Assembly: GCF_010692725.1 (NCBI RefSeq)
Contig: NZ_JAAFZB010000096.1
Location: forward strand, 868,001-932,000
DNA length: 64,000 nucleotides
Direction: 5' to 3'
DNA from: Flavihumibacter soli
GTDB lineage: Bacteria; Bacteroidota; Bacteroidia; Sphingobacteriales; Sphingobacteriaceae
The position numbers and the translations under genes are program-made. Shown here one piece after another: positions 1 through 8,711 of the stretch (positions are counted from its first letter, which is position 1; every line of letters starts with the position of its first letter). Below the pieces are notes generated by a model. It was not told the DNA's origin and made no database searches. It worked only from the letters and a program-made list of their open reading frames with translations.

Positions 1-360
1 CTGCCTGAATCCGGTGCCTGCATATCCCTTTTCCCCGATACTGAAGGCTACGGCTAAAGCGCGTCCTGCGCCGGGCATGCTTGCTACCTGGGTCCAAACT
101 CCCGTCGTTGTATTATACTCCCAAAAATCATTCAAAGCCGGGCCGCTTTCACAATATCCTGTACCCAGGTAACCCTTTGCACCGATACCAAAAGCTGCTG
201 CGTAATACCGGGCAGTGCCGGCAAAGTCTGCCAGCTGAACCCAGGATCCCTCGCCGGATTGAACAGTTTGCGACGGGTTGTCTGAAATAGTATCGGGTCC
301 TGGTTTTTCACAGGCCTGAATGCCCAGGATAAGTACAATAAGAATCGTTAACTTTTTCAC
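1..360 (-). CDS. Kelch-repeat lipoprotein, N-terminal part (cut by window edge)
   Basis: The frame is open from a GTG at 360 to the left edge, giving the first 120 codons of a longer gene. The start MKKLTILIVLILGIQAC is a lipoprotein signal with Cys-17 as the lipid anchor, so the protein is expected at the outer or inner membrane. After it come two kelch-type blades, YYAAAFGIGAKGYLGTGY and RALAVAFSIGEKGYAGTGF, of the beta-propeller kind found in Bacteroidota 'galactose oxidase-like' lipoproteins. GTG is preferred because the ATG two bases upstream is out of frame and closes at once. It lies just downstream of the DUF4907 gene on the same strand, a pairing typical of Bacteroidota, so the two are probably co-transcribed. 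Substrate or partner is unknown. Confidence 0.85.
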   Translation of the reverse strand, partial: MKKLTILIVLILGIQACEKPGPDTISDNPSQTVQSGEGSWVQLADFAGTARYYAAAFGIGAKGYLGTGYCESGPALNDFWEYNTTTGVWTQVASMPGAGRALAVAFSIGEKGYAGTGFRQ

Positions 361-382
361 ATCCGTAATTTTAATGTTTGTT

Positions 383-721
383 TCAATCAATGACTTTTAA
401 CTTTTTCATTTCCTCAATACTCACTGTGGGAGGAATTTCACCCTGCTGAATTTTGCTTATTACAAGCCGGGCCATCGTTGATGCCCTGACCTCTGTTTTA
501 AAACCAGTTCTACCCGGTAACCCGGGTACGAAGGGCTGGTCAATGAAGACCTGGTTTTTATTTAAGATCTGATAGCCGAAAGTATGGTCAGGTAACCTGA
601 TTATTTGGTACTTTAAGTCAGGAAACTTTTGGTACTTCAGTGGTGTCTGGACGGTGGTCCCAGGCAAAACAAAGAAAAGCAGGCAGCAAAGGGCTTTCAT
701 CATTCGCTTATTGATCTTCAT
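383..721 (-). CDS. DUF4907 domain-containing exported protein
   Basis: A 112-residue protein when started at the internal ATG (721), which puts a clean signal peptide (MKINKRMMKALCCLLFFVLPG) at the front; an upstream ATG at 766 would add 15 hydrophobic residues. The rest matches the DUF4907 family: a YQI...GYQIL opening, the QPFVPGLPG-GF-T core, and the conserved end with ISKIQQGEIPPTVSIEEMKKL. The function of the family is unknown. It ends 22 bp before the kelch lipoprotein on the same strand; DUF4907 and kelch genes are commonly neighbours in Bacteroidota, suggesting a shared envelope role. The family call is from recall of its motifs; the coordinates depend on the start choice. Confidence 0.8.
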   Translation of the reverse strand: MKINKRMMKALCCLLFFVLPGTTVQTPLKYQKFPDLKYQIIRLPDHTFGYQILNKNQVFIDQPFVPGLPGRTGFKTEVRASTMARLVISKIQQGEIPPTVSIEEMKKLKVID

Positions 722-970
722 GGGACTGTTAACCAGAAAAAGCTGAACCAGGTAGAGAAAAAGCACTCCCGTTAGTGGAACACAGGAGAACTTACATAAA
801 TAAATCTTTGTATAAATTTACGTTAATAAGTAGTCATCAAGCCATATCATATTGAAATTGTGAACTTTGTGATACTGTTATAATTGATTTCACATAGTGT
901 TAGAAAAGATACCTGGCGCGCTGATTCACGCTAACAACCCTGGCACCCACCTTTTAATTGAGAATCCTGT

Positions 971-2572
971 ATGAGCAAACACAACTCACTTCATTTTTTC
1001 CGCCTTTGTACATCCTTCACCAACGCAAAATTTTCTTTCACACTACTCCTCCCGGTCCTTCTTTCACTTAATTCCTGTAAGACTTTAAAAACACCCCCAC
1101 CGGGTGGTAATGATGATGGTCGCATCACGGTGAATTACCTGCTTGTGAATGATGTCTATGAGATAGCTCCCCTTGGGGGTGGCGCTGTGGGAGGTATGGC
1201 ACGGGTGGCAACGCTGAAAAAAGAATCCCTTCGCTTCAATCCAAACACTTACCTCATAATGGCCGGCGATTTTCTAAGCCCCTCGGTGTTCAACAGCCTA
1301 CAATATGATGGTAAGCGAATTCGCGGGCGTCAAATGGTTGAAACCATGAACGCGGCAGGTATGGACCTTGCTGTTTTCGGGAACCACGAGTTCGACATTA
1401 ATGAGCCGGAATTACAAGCACGTATCAACGAATCAACGTTCCGCTGGGTTGCTTCGAATACATTTCACAAAAAGAATCCGGCGATCGTTCCTTTCGCGAA
1501 AGAGACCAGCTCCGGCGAAGAGCCTTTCGCTGAAACCTGGATACAATCGGTGACTGATGCCGACGGAACACGGGCACGTATCGGTTATATCGGACTAACG
1601 CTGCCTTTTAATAAGGCTCCGTATGTCAGCTACACTGATCCCCTGGCAACTGCCGAGAAACTGTACAAGCAGCTTGAGGATTCCTGTGATGCGATTATCG
1701 CTGTCACTCATCAGCTGGTGGAAGATGATATTCTCCTTGCAAAAAGGCTGCCCGGCCTTGCTATGATACTCGGCGGGCATGAACATGATATGCGCATGGA
1801 GAAAGTCGGCAGCGTATATGTGCTGAAAGCACATGCGAACGCCCGGTCTGTCTATTCCGCCGAGCTGCTGATCGACAAGAAAAGAAAACGTCTGAAGGTA
1901 AAGCCTGAACTGAAGATGATCGACACGACGGTCGCTGATGATAAGGCCACAGCCGCTGTTGTAGAGAAATGGACCGATATCGCCAACAACAGCTACGCAG
2001 CCATTGGATTTGACCCCAGCAAGGTGGTACTGAAAAACTCTGAGCCACTCGACGGGCGTGAGTCAGAGATCAGGAAGCAAGCCACCAATATGTCCAGGCT
2101 GATCATTGCGGCAATGGAGGCAGCAGCACCGGAGGCAGAAGTATCTCTCATGAATGCCGGCTCTATCCGGGTGGATGACATTCTGCCGATGCCGGTGACT
2201 GAGTATGATATTCTTCGGGCGATGCCTTTCGGCGGAGGAATTCTTTTGGCAGATATAAAAGGCGGCCTCTTAATCCAGACACTTGAGGCGGGGCGTAAAA
2301 ACAGTGGCATCGGGGGCTTCCTTCATTATTCTGAAGCATTGAAGTATGATCCGGCAGCAGGCACATGGCTGCTTCAAGGCACAGCAATCGATCCCGGAAG
2401 GACTTACAGGGTTGCCTTGCCGGAGTTTCTCTTAAGCGGCGGAGAGGCGAACATGGACTTCCTGAAAAAAGAAAATCCGGACGTACTGAAAGTATATCCC
2501 TATGTAGCCAACCCTTCTGATCTGCGCTCAGATATTCGCCTTGCTATTGTCAAATACCTGGAAAAGAAATAA
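971..2572 (+). CDS. 5'-nucleotidase / metallophosphatase lipoprotein (UshA-like)
   Basis: A 533-residue two-domain phosphoesterase. The N-terminus has a hydrophobic segment ending in LSLNSC, a lipobox. The metallophosphatase domain (about residues 50-270) shows the metal-binding motifs GDFLSP, GNHEFD, the histidine of AVTHQ and GGHEHD. The C-terminal 5'-nucleotidase domain (about 340-510) carries NAGSIR, the family's substrate-binding motif. Such enzymes remove phosphate from nucleotides or related esters outside the cytoplasm. The first metal motif reads NDVYEI instead of the usual ND-x-H, so the first histidine is missing; I recall a subfamily with this form, but it may change metal use or substrate. 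Monocistronic as far as can be seen. Confidence 0.9.
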   Translation: MSKHNSLHFFRLCTSFTNAKFSFTLLLPVLLSLNSCKTLKTPPPGGNDDGRITVNYLLVNDVYEIAPLGGGAVGGMARVATLKKESLRFNPNTYLIMAGDFLSPSVFNSLQYDGKRIRGRQMVETMNAAGMDLAVFGNHEFDINEPELQARINESTFRWVASNTFHKKNPAIVPFAKETSSGEEPFAETWIQSVTDADGTRARIGYIGLTLPFNKAPYVSYTDPLATAEKLYKQLEDSCDAIIAVTHQLVEDDILLAKRLPGLAMILGGHEHDMRMEKVGSVYVLKAHANARSVYSAELLIDKKRKRLKVKPELKMIDTTVADDKATAAVVEKWTDIANNSYAAIGFDPSKVVLKNSEPLDGRESEIRKQATNMSRLIIAAMEAAAPEAEVSLMNAGSIRVDDILPMPVTEYDILRAMPFGGGILLADIKGGLLIQTLEAGRKNSGIGGFLHYSEALKYDPAAGTWLLQGTAIDPGRTYRVALPEFLLSGGEANMDFLKKENPDVLKVYPYVANPSDLRSDIRLAIVKYLEKK

Positions 2573-2601
2573 TTTGCTGATTCGGAAATGCAAGTTCTGT
2601 A

Positions 2602-3195
2602 TCAACCCTCCTGCCTGCTTATAATGAAACTTATCAGTTCGTCGAGGCTGAGCTCCGCCCTGCTGCAGGCGTCGGCAATATCCTCACGGGAAACGTTCGC
2701 CGCAAATGCCTTGTCCTTTAAGCGCTTTTTAACGCCTTTAAGGTCCATTGCTTCATAGCCATTGGGTCTCATCAATGAGTAAGCGTGGATAAAACCACTC
2801 AATTCATCAAAGGCATAAAGCATCTTATCCATCCGGGTTTCCGGCTCGACGCCAAAATGCAGGGGACCGTGGGAAGCTATCGCCCTGATGATCGCCGGGT
2901 CGACATGACGTGTTTCCAGCTCTTCAATGATCTTCCGGCAGTGCTGCTCTGGCCACTGATCCCAGTCGGCATCATGGAGAAGGCCTGCCAGCTCCCACCG
3001 CCATTGATCAGATTCACCAAGACCTTCCTGCTCTGCCGCCCATGCCCGCATCAGCCTGCCTACCTGGCGCATATGCAGCTGCAGACGGGGATTTAATACC
3101 CATTCATGAAACAGCTGTTCTGCTTCGGTTTTCGACAAGACATTGCCTTTGTTGGCAGGATCGCCGAAGGTGGTGCGGTTGAGTTGGAGAGACAT
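2602..3195 (-). CDS. HD-domain phosphohydrolase
   Basis: A 197-residue cytosolic protein with an HD-type metal-dependent phosphohydrolase fold. The HD pair is in LLHDADWDQWPEQH (about residues 72-85), preceded by a candidate first histidine in LHMRQVGRLM (about 41) and followed by AIASHG, which fits the later metal ligands. This resembles the small HDIG-type hydrolases often annotated 'HD domain-containing protein / HDIG'; the substrate is not known. It is convergent with the 5'-nucleotidase gene, with 29 bp between stop codons, and its upstream region is the repeat-rich 3.2-3.7 kb intergenic stretch. Confidence 0.8.
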   Translation of the reverse strand: MSLQLNRTTFGDPANKGNVLSKTEAEQLFHEWVLNPRLQLHMRQVGRLMRAWAAEQEGLGESDQWRWELAGLLHDADWDQWPEQHCRKIIEELETRHVDPAIIRAIASHGPLHFGVEPETRMDKMLYAFDELSGFIHAYSLMRPNGYEAMDLKGVKKRLKDKAFAANVSREDIADACSRAELSLDELISFIISRQEG

Positions 3196-3699
3196 GGGGG
3201 AATGTGATAATGTGATAATTTGCTAATTCGGCAATTGGTTAATTTCCTAATACGGTAATGTGCTAATTTAATAAGATCAGCGTAATCTGCGTTCCTTATC
3301 TGCGAACATCTGAGGGAAGTGTAATTTGCTAATTCGGCAATTTGCTAACCACCTCCGTCTCCCGATAAAGGATCGGGATCCACCTCCGCCGGCGGAGGAT
3401 AGTGCTTCGGATCGTCTCTAAGGATATTAAAGTTTGTTTGCCAGGAGGCTGCTTCTCATTTACATTCTTATGGAACACGCCCTTTACGATATTGCGGACT
3501 TTTGTTCCCGATCAATCGGGATGTCCGCAGGGCGGAGGTGGTCTCCATGTAATTTGCTACCATGTAAATTGTCCAAGTTGCCACTGTCTTTGAATGAAAG
3601 TGCTCTCCCTAAACCCATAAACCTCTAAACTCTCCCCCTAAACCTATAAACCTATAAACCCTAAACAATTTGTTAATTTTAACGCATAATCAAAATCCC
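3196..3699. other. Gene-free repeat-rich intergenic region
   Basis: About 500 bp without a credible gene. The left part (3200-3345) holds several degenerate copies of phrases like AATTTGCTAATTCGGCAATT; the right part (3610-3665) holds CCTATAAACC-type phrases. Between them lies the inverted-repeat element annotated separately at 3348-3542. Short open frames here are composed of repeat sequence and have no family features. Confidence 0.7.
3348..3542. repeat. 195-bp inverted-repeat element with internal hairpins (MITE/REP-like)
   Basis: The stretch begins with ACCACCTCCG (3348-3357) and ends with its reverse complement CGGAGGTGGT (3533-3542). Inside are two hairpins with the same arms, TCCCGAT/ATCGGGA, at 3360-3378 and 3506-3521, and a perfect 16-bp palindrome CCTCCGCCGGCGGAGG at 3383-3398. 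The mirror-like layout suggests a small non-autonomous element or a composite of REP-like units. No transposase is adjacent. Confidence 0.55.
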
Positions 3700-4893
3700 A
3701 TGCGCCGTATCCTCCTTATTCTTATCCTCCTTCTCCCCCTGGGCGCTTTCTCCCAGCAAACCTCATTAAAATGGTTCAAGGGCAATACGCACACCCATTC
3801 GCTTTGGAGCGATGGCAACGAATTCCCGGAAATGATCATTGACTGGTATAAATCTAATGGCTATGATTTTATTTCACTCTCTGACCATAATATCCTTGCA
3901 GACTCTGAAAAGTGGGTAAAACTTCCGAAGCATCCCTTCCGTCAGAAAGGCTTCCGGGATTACCTCGAGAAATACGGCAAGGAGTGGGTTAACTATAAAA
4001 CCGATACAGCCGGAATCATCAGTGTCAGACTGAAAACCCTGGCTGAGTACAGGCCGCTATTCGAAGAGAAGGACAAGTTCCTGATCATACAGGCCGAAGA
4101 GATCACCGATAAATTTGAAAAGAAGCCGATCCATATCGGGGCGGTGAACGTGAAAGAGCTGATCAGTCCGCAGGGCGGAAACAGCGTTGCACAGGTTATG
4201 CAGAATAACCTGAACAAGGTATATGAGCAGCGCGAACGTACCGGCCAGGCAATGTTTGCTCACATCAACCATCCAAACTTCGGATGGGCGGTCAAGGTGG
4301 AAGACATGATGCAGCTGAAGGGCGAACGCTTCTTCGAGGTATATAACGGGCATCCACACGTGCACAATTACGGCGATTCGACCACTATCGGCACGGAGGA
4401 ACTATGGGACCGGCTGCTGATCCACTATATCAATGAAGGGCGGGACCTAGTTTACGGACTGGCGACAGACGATGCACACGACTTTCTGGAATTTAACATT
4501 AAAACCAGCAACCCCGGTCGTGGCTGGATCATGGTACGAGCTGAAAAGCTCGAAGCTGAATCGCTGATCGCAGCCATGGAAAAAGGTGATTTCTATGCCA
4601 CCACCGGTGTGGAGCTCGATAAACTTGATTTCAGCGGGAAATCCCTGCATATAAAAGTTAAACAGGAATCAGGAGTCCAATACCGAATCCAATTCTGGGG
4701 AGCCGGAAAAACAAAAGGCAGCGAACAAGAGGGTATCCTTTTAAAAGAGATTAAAGGTATAGATGCAACATACAACCTGGGCAAAGAGGATCTTTATGTT
4801 CGGGCGAAAGTGATCTCAACTAAGGTTAAAGAAAATCCTTACGCCATCGGTGAAGTCGAGACCGCATGGACACAACCGGTGCGTGCTCGCTAA
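3700..4893 (+). CDS. Exported PHP-domain (histidinol-phosphatase-like) phosphoesterase
   Basis: Started at the ATG at 3700, the protein has 397 residues and a standard signal peptide MRRILLILILLLPLGAFSQ; an ATG at 3670 would put ten polar residues before it. The PHP metal motifs are clear: GNTHTHSLWSDG near residue 27, the LSDHN motif near 60, QAEEIT, AHINHPNFGW and ATDDAHDF in the second half. PHP proteins hydrolyse phosphoesters with a three-metal site; exported homologues in Bacteroidota are found near polysaccharide and phosphonate genes, but here the neighbours give no hint. Substrate unknown. Confidence 0.85.
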   Translation: MRRILLILILLLPLGAFSQQTSLKWFKGNTHTHSLWSDGNEFPEMIIDWYKSNGYDFISLSDHNILADSEKWVKLPKHPFRQKGFRDYLEKYGKEWVNYKTDTAGIISVRLKTLAEYRPLFEEKDKFLIIQAEEITDKFEKKPIHIGAVNVKELISPQGGNSVAQVMQNNLNKVYEQRERTGQAMFAHINHPNFGWAVKVEDMMQLKGERFFEVYNGHPHVHNYGDSTTIGTEELWDRLLIHYINEGRDLVYGLATDDAHDFLEFNIKTSNPGRGWIMVRAEKLEAESLIAAMEKGDFYATTGVELDKLDFSGKSLHIKVKQESGVQYRIQFWGAGKTKGSEQEGILLKEIKGIDATYNLGKEDLYVRAKVISTKVKENPYAIGEVETAWTQPVRAR

Positions 4894-4962
4894 TTCATCC
4901 TGCTCTGAACCTGAGGTGGATTTTGTAAATTAGTACCAGAGATCATCCATTAGTCCGGGCAG

Positions 4963-5655
4963 ATGAAACCGCTGCTGACCATATTACTTACATTCATTTT
5001 ATCAGGCGCCTGTATCTTCCAGGATTATAAGGTGCAGCGGGAAAATATGGTCAGCCAGCAGATCGAAGCCCGGGGCATCGATCACAAAGCCACCCTGGCG
5101 GCGATGCGCAAAGTGGAGCGGCATCTGTTCGTGCCACCGGAAGTCCGGAAGTTTTCCTATGACGATACAGCGCTGCCCATCGGTTTAGGGCAAACGATCT
5201 CACAGCCATTTATCGTGGCTACTATGACCCAGTTACTGAACCCACAACCGTCAGATCGTGTATTGGAGATTGGCACCGGCTCCGGATACCAGGCCGCTGT
5301 TCTTGCCGGGATCGTGAAGGAGGTCTATACCATCGAGATCGTAACAGAACTGGGTGAACGAAGTAAAGAATTGCTGGAAAGGCAGGGCTACCGAAACGTA
5401 AAGGTCATCATCGGCGACGGCTATAAGGGCCTGAAAGAAAAAGCCCCGTTCGACGGCATTATTGTGACCGCAGCACCGGAAGAGATCCCGCCACCCCTGA
5501 TCGAACAACTGAAGGAAGGGGGAAGAATGGTGATACCGGTCGGAGCACCCCGTGCTGTTCAAACGCTGATGCTGGTGGAAAAGAGAAAGGGGAAAATTGT
5601 CAAAAAACACGTAACGGAAGTACGTTTTGTCCCTTTTACACGCGAAAAGCAATAA
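4963..5655 (+). CDS. pcm: Protein-L-isoaspartate O-methyltransferase, exported form
   Basis: A 230-residue SAM-dependent methyltransferase that starts repair of isoaspartyl residues in aged proteins. Family motifs are all present: the substrate loop LGQTISQPFIVATMTQLL (usually ETISQP), the SAM site VLEIGTGSGYQAAVLA, and GRMVIPVG near the end. The N-terminus (MKPLLTILLTFILSGAC) is a signal peptide, with Cys-17 as possible but weak lipobox, so this copy probably acts in the periplasm, as reported for some Bacteroidota homologues. It starts 69 bp after the PHP gene on the same strand and is convergent with the next lipoprotein gene, the stop codons being 3 bp apart. Confidence 0.9.
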   Translation: MKPLLTILLTFILSGACIFQDYKVQRENMVSQQIEARGIDHKATLAAMRKVERHLFVPPEVRKFSYDDTALPIGLGQTISQPFIVATMTQLLNPQPSDRVLEIGTGSGYQAAVLAGIVKEVYTIEIVTELGERSKELLERQGYRNVKVIIGDGYKGLKEKAPFDGIIVTAAPEEIPPPLIEQLKEGGRMVIPVGAPRAVQTLMLVEKRKGKIVKKHVTEVRFVPFTREKQ

Positions 5656-5658
5656 CTT

Positions 5659-6570
5659 CTATTTAACTCCTTTAACATGCAGCGTGATAAGGCTTGGATG
5701 TTCCATGCCAAGGGTCTTCCCGGGACGTATTTCCAGCAGGTTTTGAAGATATACATCCATGATCCCCTTCATGACCCGGTTTTGCGATTCCTCAAATTCG
5801 GGCATCAGGTACACTGTGGATTTGCCGAAGTATAAACGGCCGTTCGTATCAACGGTTGCCGTAAAGGAATAGTTAAAATCCTTATAGGCCGGGGTGATAA
5901 CAACTTTGTATTCCGGCGATAGATATTCGTCCGACAAAGCCTGGGCACCGGCAGGATCTTTCTCCAGGGCGAGCTTCTCTACTTTTATTCGCGGGCTCTT
6001 TGGAATGAGCCTGACCGGTTCCCGGGCTCCAAAAGCGTGAGCAGGACGATTGCCCCCCTGCTTTATTTTATTGCGAACAAACAGACTGTCTTTAACATTT
6101 GGTTTCCTGAGCTGCTCAGCACTTGTCTTCAAACCGCTGATATACTGGTCGGAATAAAAGGTCATATAAATATTGGAACGTTCAGCAGAAACATTCCGCC
6201 CCTCGATTTGAAGTAACTGGAGTTTCAGGCTATCACGGGAAACGTTTTTTACGCGCAGCCAGACCCGTCCCATATTGATCACCGAATCATGATCGTAGTG
6301 TACATGGAAATTATAGCTCTGGTCTTCAAGCGGATTATAAAGCCTGACGGAATCATCAGACAGGAACTTCACCCGCCAGTCCGGTTCAAGCTGAAAGCCC
6401 TGCTTATCGAACGACAATCCGTTATCGAAGGCTCTTCGCACCTCGGTGAACTGGGTTCCTATAACTTCACGAAAAAAAGGCAGTGATTTGAAGCCTTTCG
6501 GCTGTTCCTTATTGCATGACGCTGAAAAAAGAACGAACAGAAGTAAAATGACAGCGCCTGGTACCTTCAT
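5659..6570 (-). CDS. Uncharacterised lipoprotein
   Basis: A 303-residue protein whose start MKVPGAVILLLFVLFSASC is a lipoprotein signal with the lipobox SASC. The mature part is mixed beta-rich sequence with many aromatic residues (for example DQSYNFHVHYDHD and FNYSFTATVDTNGRLYFG) and no motif I recognise. Two extended blocks (about 90-150 and 215-285) look like beta-sandwich sequence. It is alone between convergent pcm and the upstream GNAT gene, which is on the same strand 118 bp away. I cannot assign a function. Confidence 0.75.
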   Translation of the reverse strand: MKVPGAVILLLFVLFSASCNKEQPKGFKSLPFFREVIGTQFTEVRRAFDNGLSFDKQGFQLEPDWRVKFLSDDSVRLYNPLEDQSYNFHVHYDHDSVINMGRVWLRVKNVSRDSLKLQLLQIEGRNVSAERSNIYMTFYSDQYISGLKTSAEQLRKPNVKDSLFVRNKIKQGGNRPAHAFGAREPVRLIPKSPRIKVEKLALEKDPAGAQALSDEYLSPEYKVVITPAYKDFNYSFTATVDTNGRLYFGKSTVYLMPEFEESQNRVMKGIMDVYLQNLLEIRPGKTLGMEHPSLITLHVKGVK

Positions 6571-6688
6571 AGAGTTTTAGAATTCCCGAAAATCAGTTAA
6601 TTGACCGGAATTTCATAGCATGATTTGAAAATGATCGGGTAATTTGAAAATTGGGCGATCCCGCGATTTGACTATGACCACAAAAGTG

Positions 6689-6988
6689 CTACTCCAGCGG
6701 GCTATTCCAGATATCTGAGTATATCTCGGGATGCCGCTTAAACTGACCGAATACAAAAGGACAGAGCGCTGTTACCTTAAGGTGGTTCTCACGGGCGTAA
6801 TCCGCCATTCTGGCCATCAGGCGTTTCCCTAATTCCTTTCCTTCGCCTTTCGGGAAGACCTCCGTATGATGTGCTGTCAGCTCATCACCTGAAACACTTA
6901 CCACGAGCTGGGCTATCTGTTCCTGGCTATCCAACACATAGAACGAACCTTCACCATTATTATTTAGCCGGAGCTTAATTTCTTCCAT
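6689..6988 (-). CDS. Small GNAT-type N-acetyltransferase (COG2388/YjdJ-like)
   Basis: A 99-residue protein of the short acetyltransferase family. The acetyl-CoA loop is in TEVFPKGEGKELGKRLMARM, followed by ARENHLKVTALCPFVFGQFKRHPE, which is the typical ending of these mini-GNAT proteins. Length fits the family (90-100). The acceptor substrate is not known for most members. It is transcribed in the same direction as pirin, whose stop lies 65 bp upstream of its start. Confidence 0.85.
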   Translation of the reverse strand: MEEIKLRLNNNGEGSFYVLDSQEQIAQLVVSVSGDELTAHHTEVFPKGEGKELGKRLMARMADYARENHLKVTALCPFVFGQFKRHPEIYSDIWNSPLE

Positions 6989-7053
6989 GAGATACAGTTT
7001 TTGAGCCGAAATACCGACCCCGTTTCACCGTGAACTATTTAAAATATGGTAAT

Positions 7054-7908
7054 TTAATGATCCCAGGATCCGAATGCACCTTTTTCATAATCATTATATG
7101 CTTCCATGATCTCGTCCTGGGTGTTCATCACAAATGGCCCCTGGGCTACAATAGGTTCGTTGAATGGCTGTGCATGGCCAAGCAAAACGACAGAGTCTTC
7201 AAGTGCATCTATCTGCAGGTCTGTACCGTCATTATCAAATTCTACGAGGTCGTGCATTTTTGCCTGCCGGCCGTTCACTTCGAGTGCTCCTTTCACGACG
7301 TAGAAAAAAATGTTTCGCTCATCGGCTACGGCTTTCCTGTAAGAACCACCCGGCATGAAGTGCACCAGGGCGAGTTGTATATCGGTAAGCGGCGAGAATG
7401 CCCCTTTTCGCCCACCCCAGTTGCCGGACACCACATCGATATGCACCCGTCCTTCATCAAGTTCGAGCACCGGAATATCCTCCTTCTGCAGACCGGTATA
7501 GGCAGGATCAATCATTTTGAATTTCGCCGGAAGATTTATCCAGAGCTGCAAGATCTCCAGTTCCCCTCCATGGCGCTTAAAATCCGAGGAGGAAACTTCC
7601 GCATGGATCAGGCCTCTGCCAGCCGTCATCCACTGTATGCCTCCCGCCCCGATCACGCTTTCTGCGCCGCTACTGTCCCTGTGTGACAGATCACCTTTTA
7701 GAATGAACGTAACAGTCTCAAACCCGCGGTGCGGATGCGGACCAAACGGCAAGCCGCGGTTATTGGCCGGGTATACCTGGTAACCATGATGGTTTAAAAA
7801 GAGAAATGGGTCTATATGTTCGATCGACCGGGTAGGCAGTGCCCGATAGGTGACCAGGTCAGCTATCGGCGCGCTTACAGCCTGGTGAATATCTTTAATG
7901 GTTCTCAT
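7054..7908 (-). CDS. Pirin family protein
   Basis: A 284-residue bicupin. The N-terminal cupin has the pirin metal site in FGPHPHRGFETVTFIL (about residues 55-72), with two further ligands in the SHRDSSG / GRGLIHAE blocks; the C-terminal cupin is around 155-270. Some bacterial pirins oxidise quercetin-type flavonols, others modulate central metabolism, so the exact role is open. It heads the group of redox and electrophile-related genes that fills 7-16 kb. The 212-bp gap upstream contains the terminator of the following YceI gene. Confidence 0.9.
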   Translation of the reverse strand: MRTIKDIHQAVSAPIADLVTYRALPTRSIEHIDPFLFLNHHGYQVYPANNRGLPFGPHPHRGFETVTFILKGDLSHRDSSGAESVIGAGGIQWMTAGRGLIHAEVSSSDFKRHGGELEILQLWINLPAKFKMIDPAYTGLQKEDIPVLELDEGRVHIDVVSGNWGGRKGAFSPLTDIQLALVHFMPGGSYRKAVADERNIFFYVVKGALEVNGRQAKMHDLVEFDNDGTDLQIDALEDSVVLLGHAQPFNEPIVAQGPFVMNTQDEIMEAYNDYEKGAFGSWDH

Positions 7909-8065
7909 ACATCGCTGTTTTTAAAACAACCCGACCAAGGTCATTTTGATTGCATAAATTATAAACGATTTCAATCATGTGGTAGTCTAAACTCTTACAG
8001 GCTCAGCGAGGTCGGGATTACTCAGGTTAACATGATCTGAACAAGTCTGAATTTAAGCAATAAAA

Positions 8066-8101
8066 AAAAACGGCTTTTGCGCGCAGGCAAAAACCGTTTT
8101 T
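8066..8101 (-). terminator. Rho-independent terminator after the exported YceI gene
   Basis: Arms AAAAACGGCTTTTGC (8066-8080) and GCAAAAACCGTTTTT (8087-8101) pair over 15 bp with a single G-U, with a 6-base loop and A/T runs at both ends. It sits 20 bp downstream of the stop of the YceI gene on the minus strand and could work in both directions. Confidence 0.85.
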
Positions 8102-8120
8102 CTAACAAAGATGGAGCGAA

Positions 8121-8693
8121 TTATTTTCTCACAAACTCACCGTCTGCTTTGATCTGAACTTCATCGCTCAGCATCGGCGCAGGGAATTTGGGTCCAACCT
8201 CGAAATCGGAACGTTTGATGGTACCGGTAAGCTGGAAGCCGGAAGTTAAGGCTTTCGACTGCGGGTTTTCGATAGTACCCCTGTACCAAAGGTCCATAGT
8301 CACCGGTTTGGTGATACCACGCAGGGTCAGGTTACCTTTCAATTTATATTTGTCCTTAGCGGTTTTTGTAATACCGGTACTTTTGAAGGTCATCTTCGGA
8401 TATTTTTCAACTTCAAAGAAGTCTGCGCTTCTCAGGTGGTTGTCGCGCATTTCCACTTCGGTGTCGATGCTGTTCACATCTACTGACAGTTCGAATACGG
8501 CATCGCTGAAATCAGCTTTGTTTGCGGTAGCGGATGCTTCGAATTTTTTAAAGAGACCGGCTACATCAGAGATGCCTAAATGACCGGTACTGAACGTTAC
8601 TTTGGAATGCATCGGATCAGCGTTCCAACTCGTTTGTGCAAAAAGTGAGGTGCTTAATAAAGCAAGGATCACGAAAGAAAATACTTTTTTCAT
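8121..8693 (-). CDS. YceI family protein, periplasmic
   Basis: A 190-residue lipocalin-like protein that binds long isoprenoid or lipid-like molecules. The signal peptide MKKVFSFVILALLSTSLFAQ is cleaved after FAQ; the mature part begins with the family hallmark WNADPMHSKVTFSTGHLGIS and contains DNHLRSADFFEVEKYPKMTF, the most conserved YceI block, and GNLTLRGITKPV. It ends in the terminator at 8066-8101. A second YceI gene without a signal peptide lies at 14.6-15.1 kb, so the locus has one exported and one cytosolic member. Confidence 0.93.
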   Translation of the reverse strand: MKKVFSFVILALLSTSLFAQTSWNADPMHSKVTFSTGHLGISDVAGLFKKFEASATANKADFSDAVFELSVDVNSIDTEVEMRDNHLRSADFFEVEKYPKMTFKSTGITKTAKDKYKLKGNLTLRGITKPVTMDLWYRGTIENPQSKALTSGFQLTGTIKRSDFEVGPKFPAPMLSDEVQIKADGEFVRK

Positions 8694-8711
8694 AATTATC
8701 TATTGTTTGAT

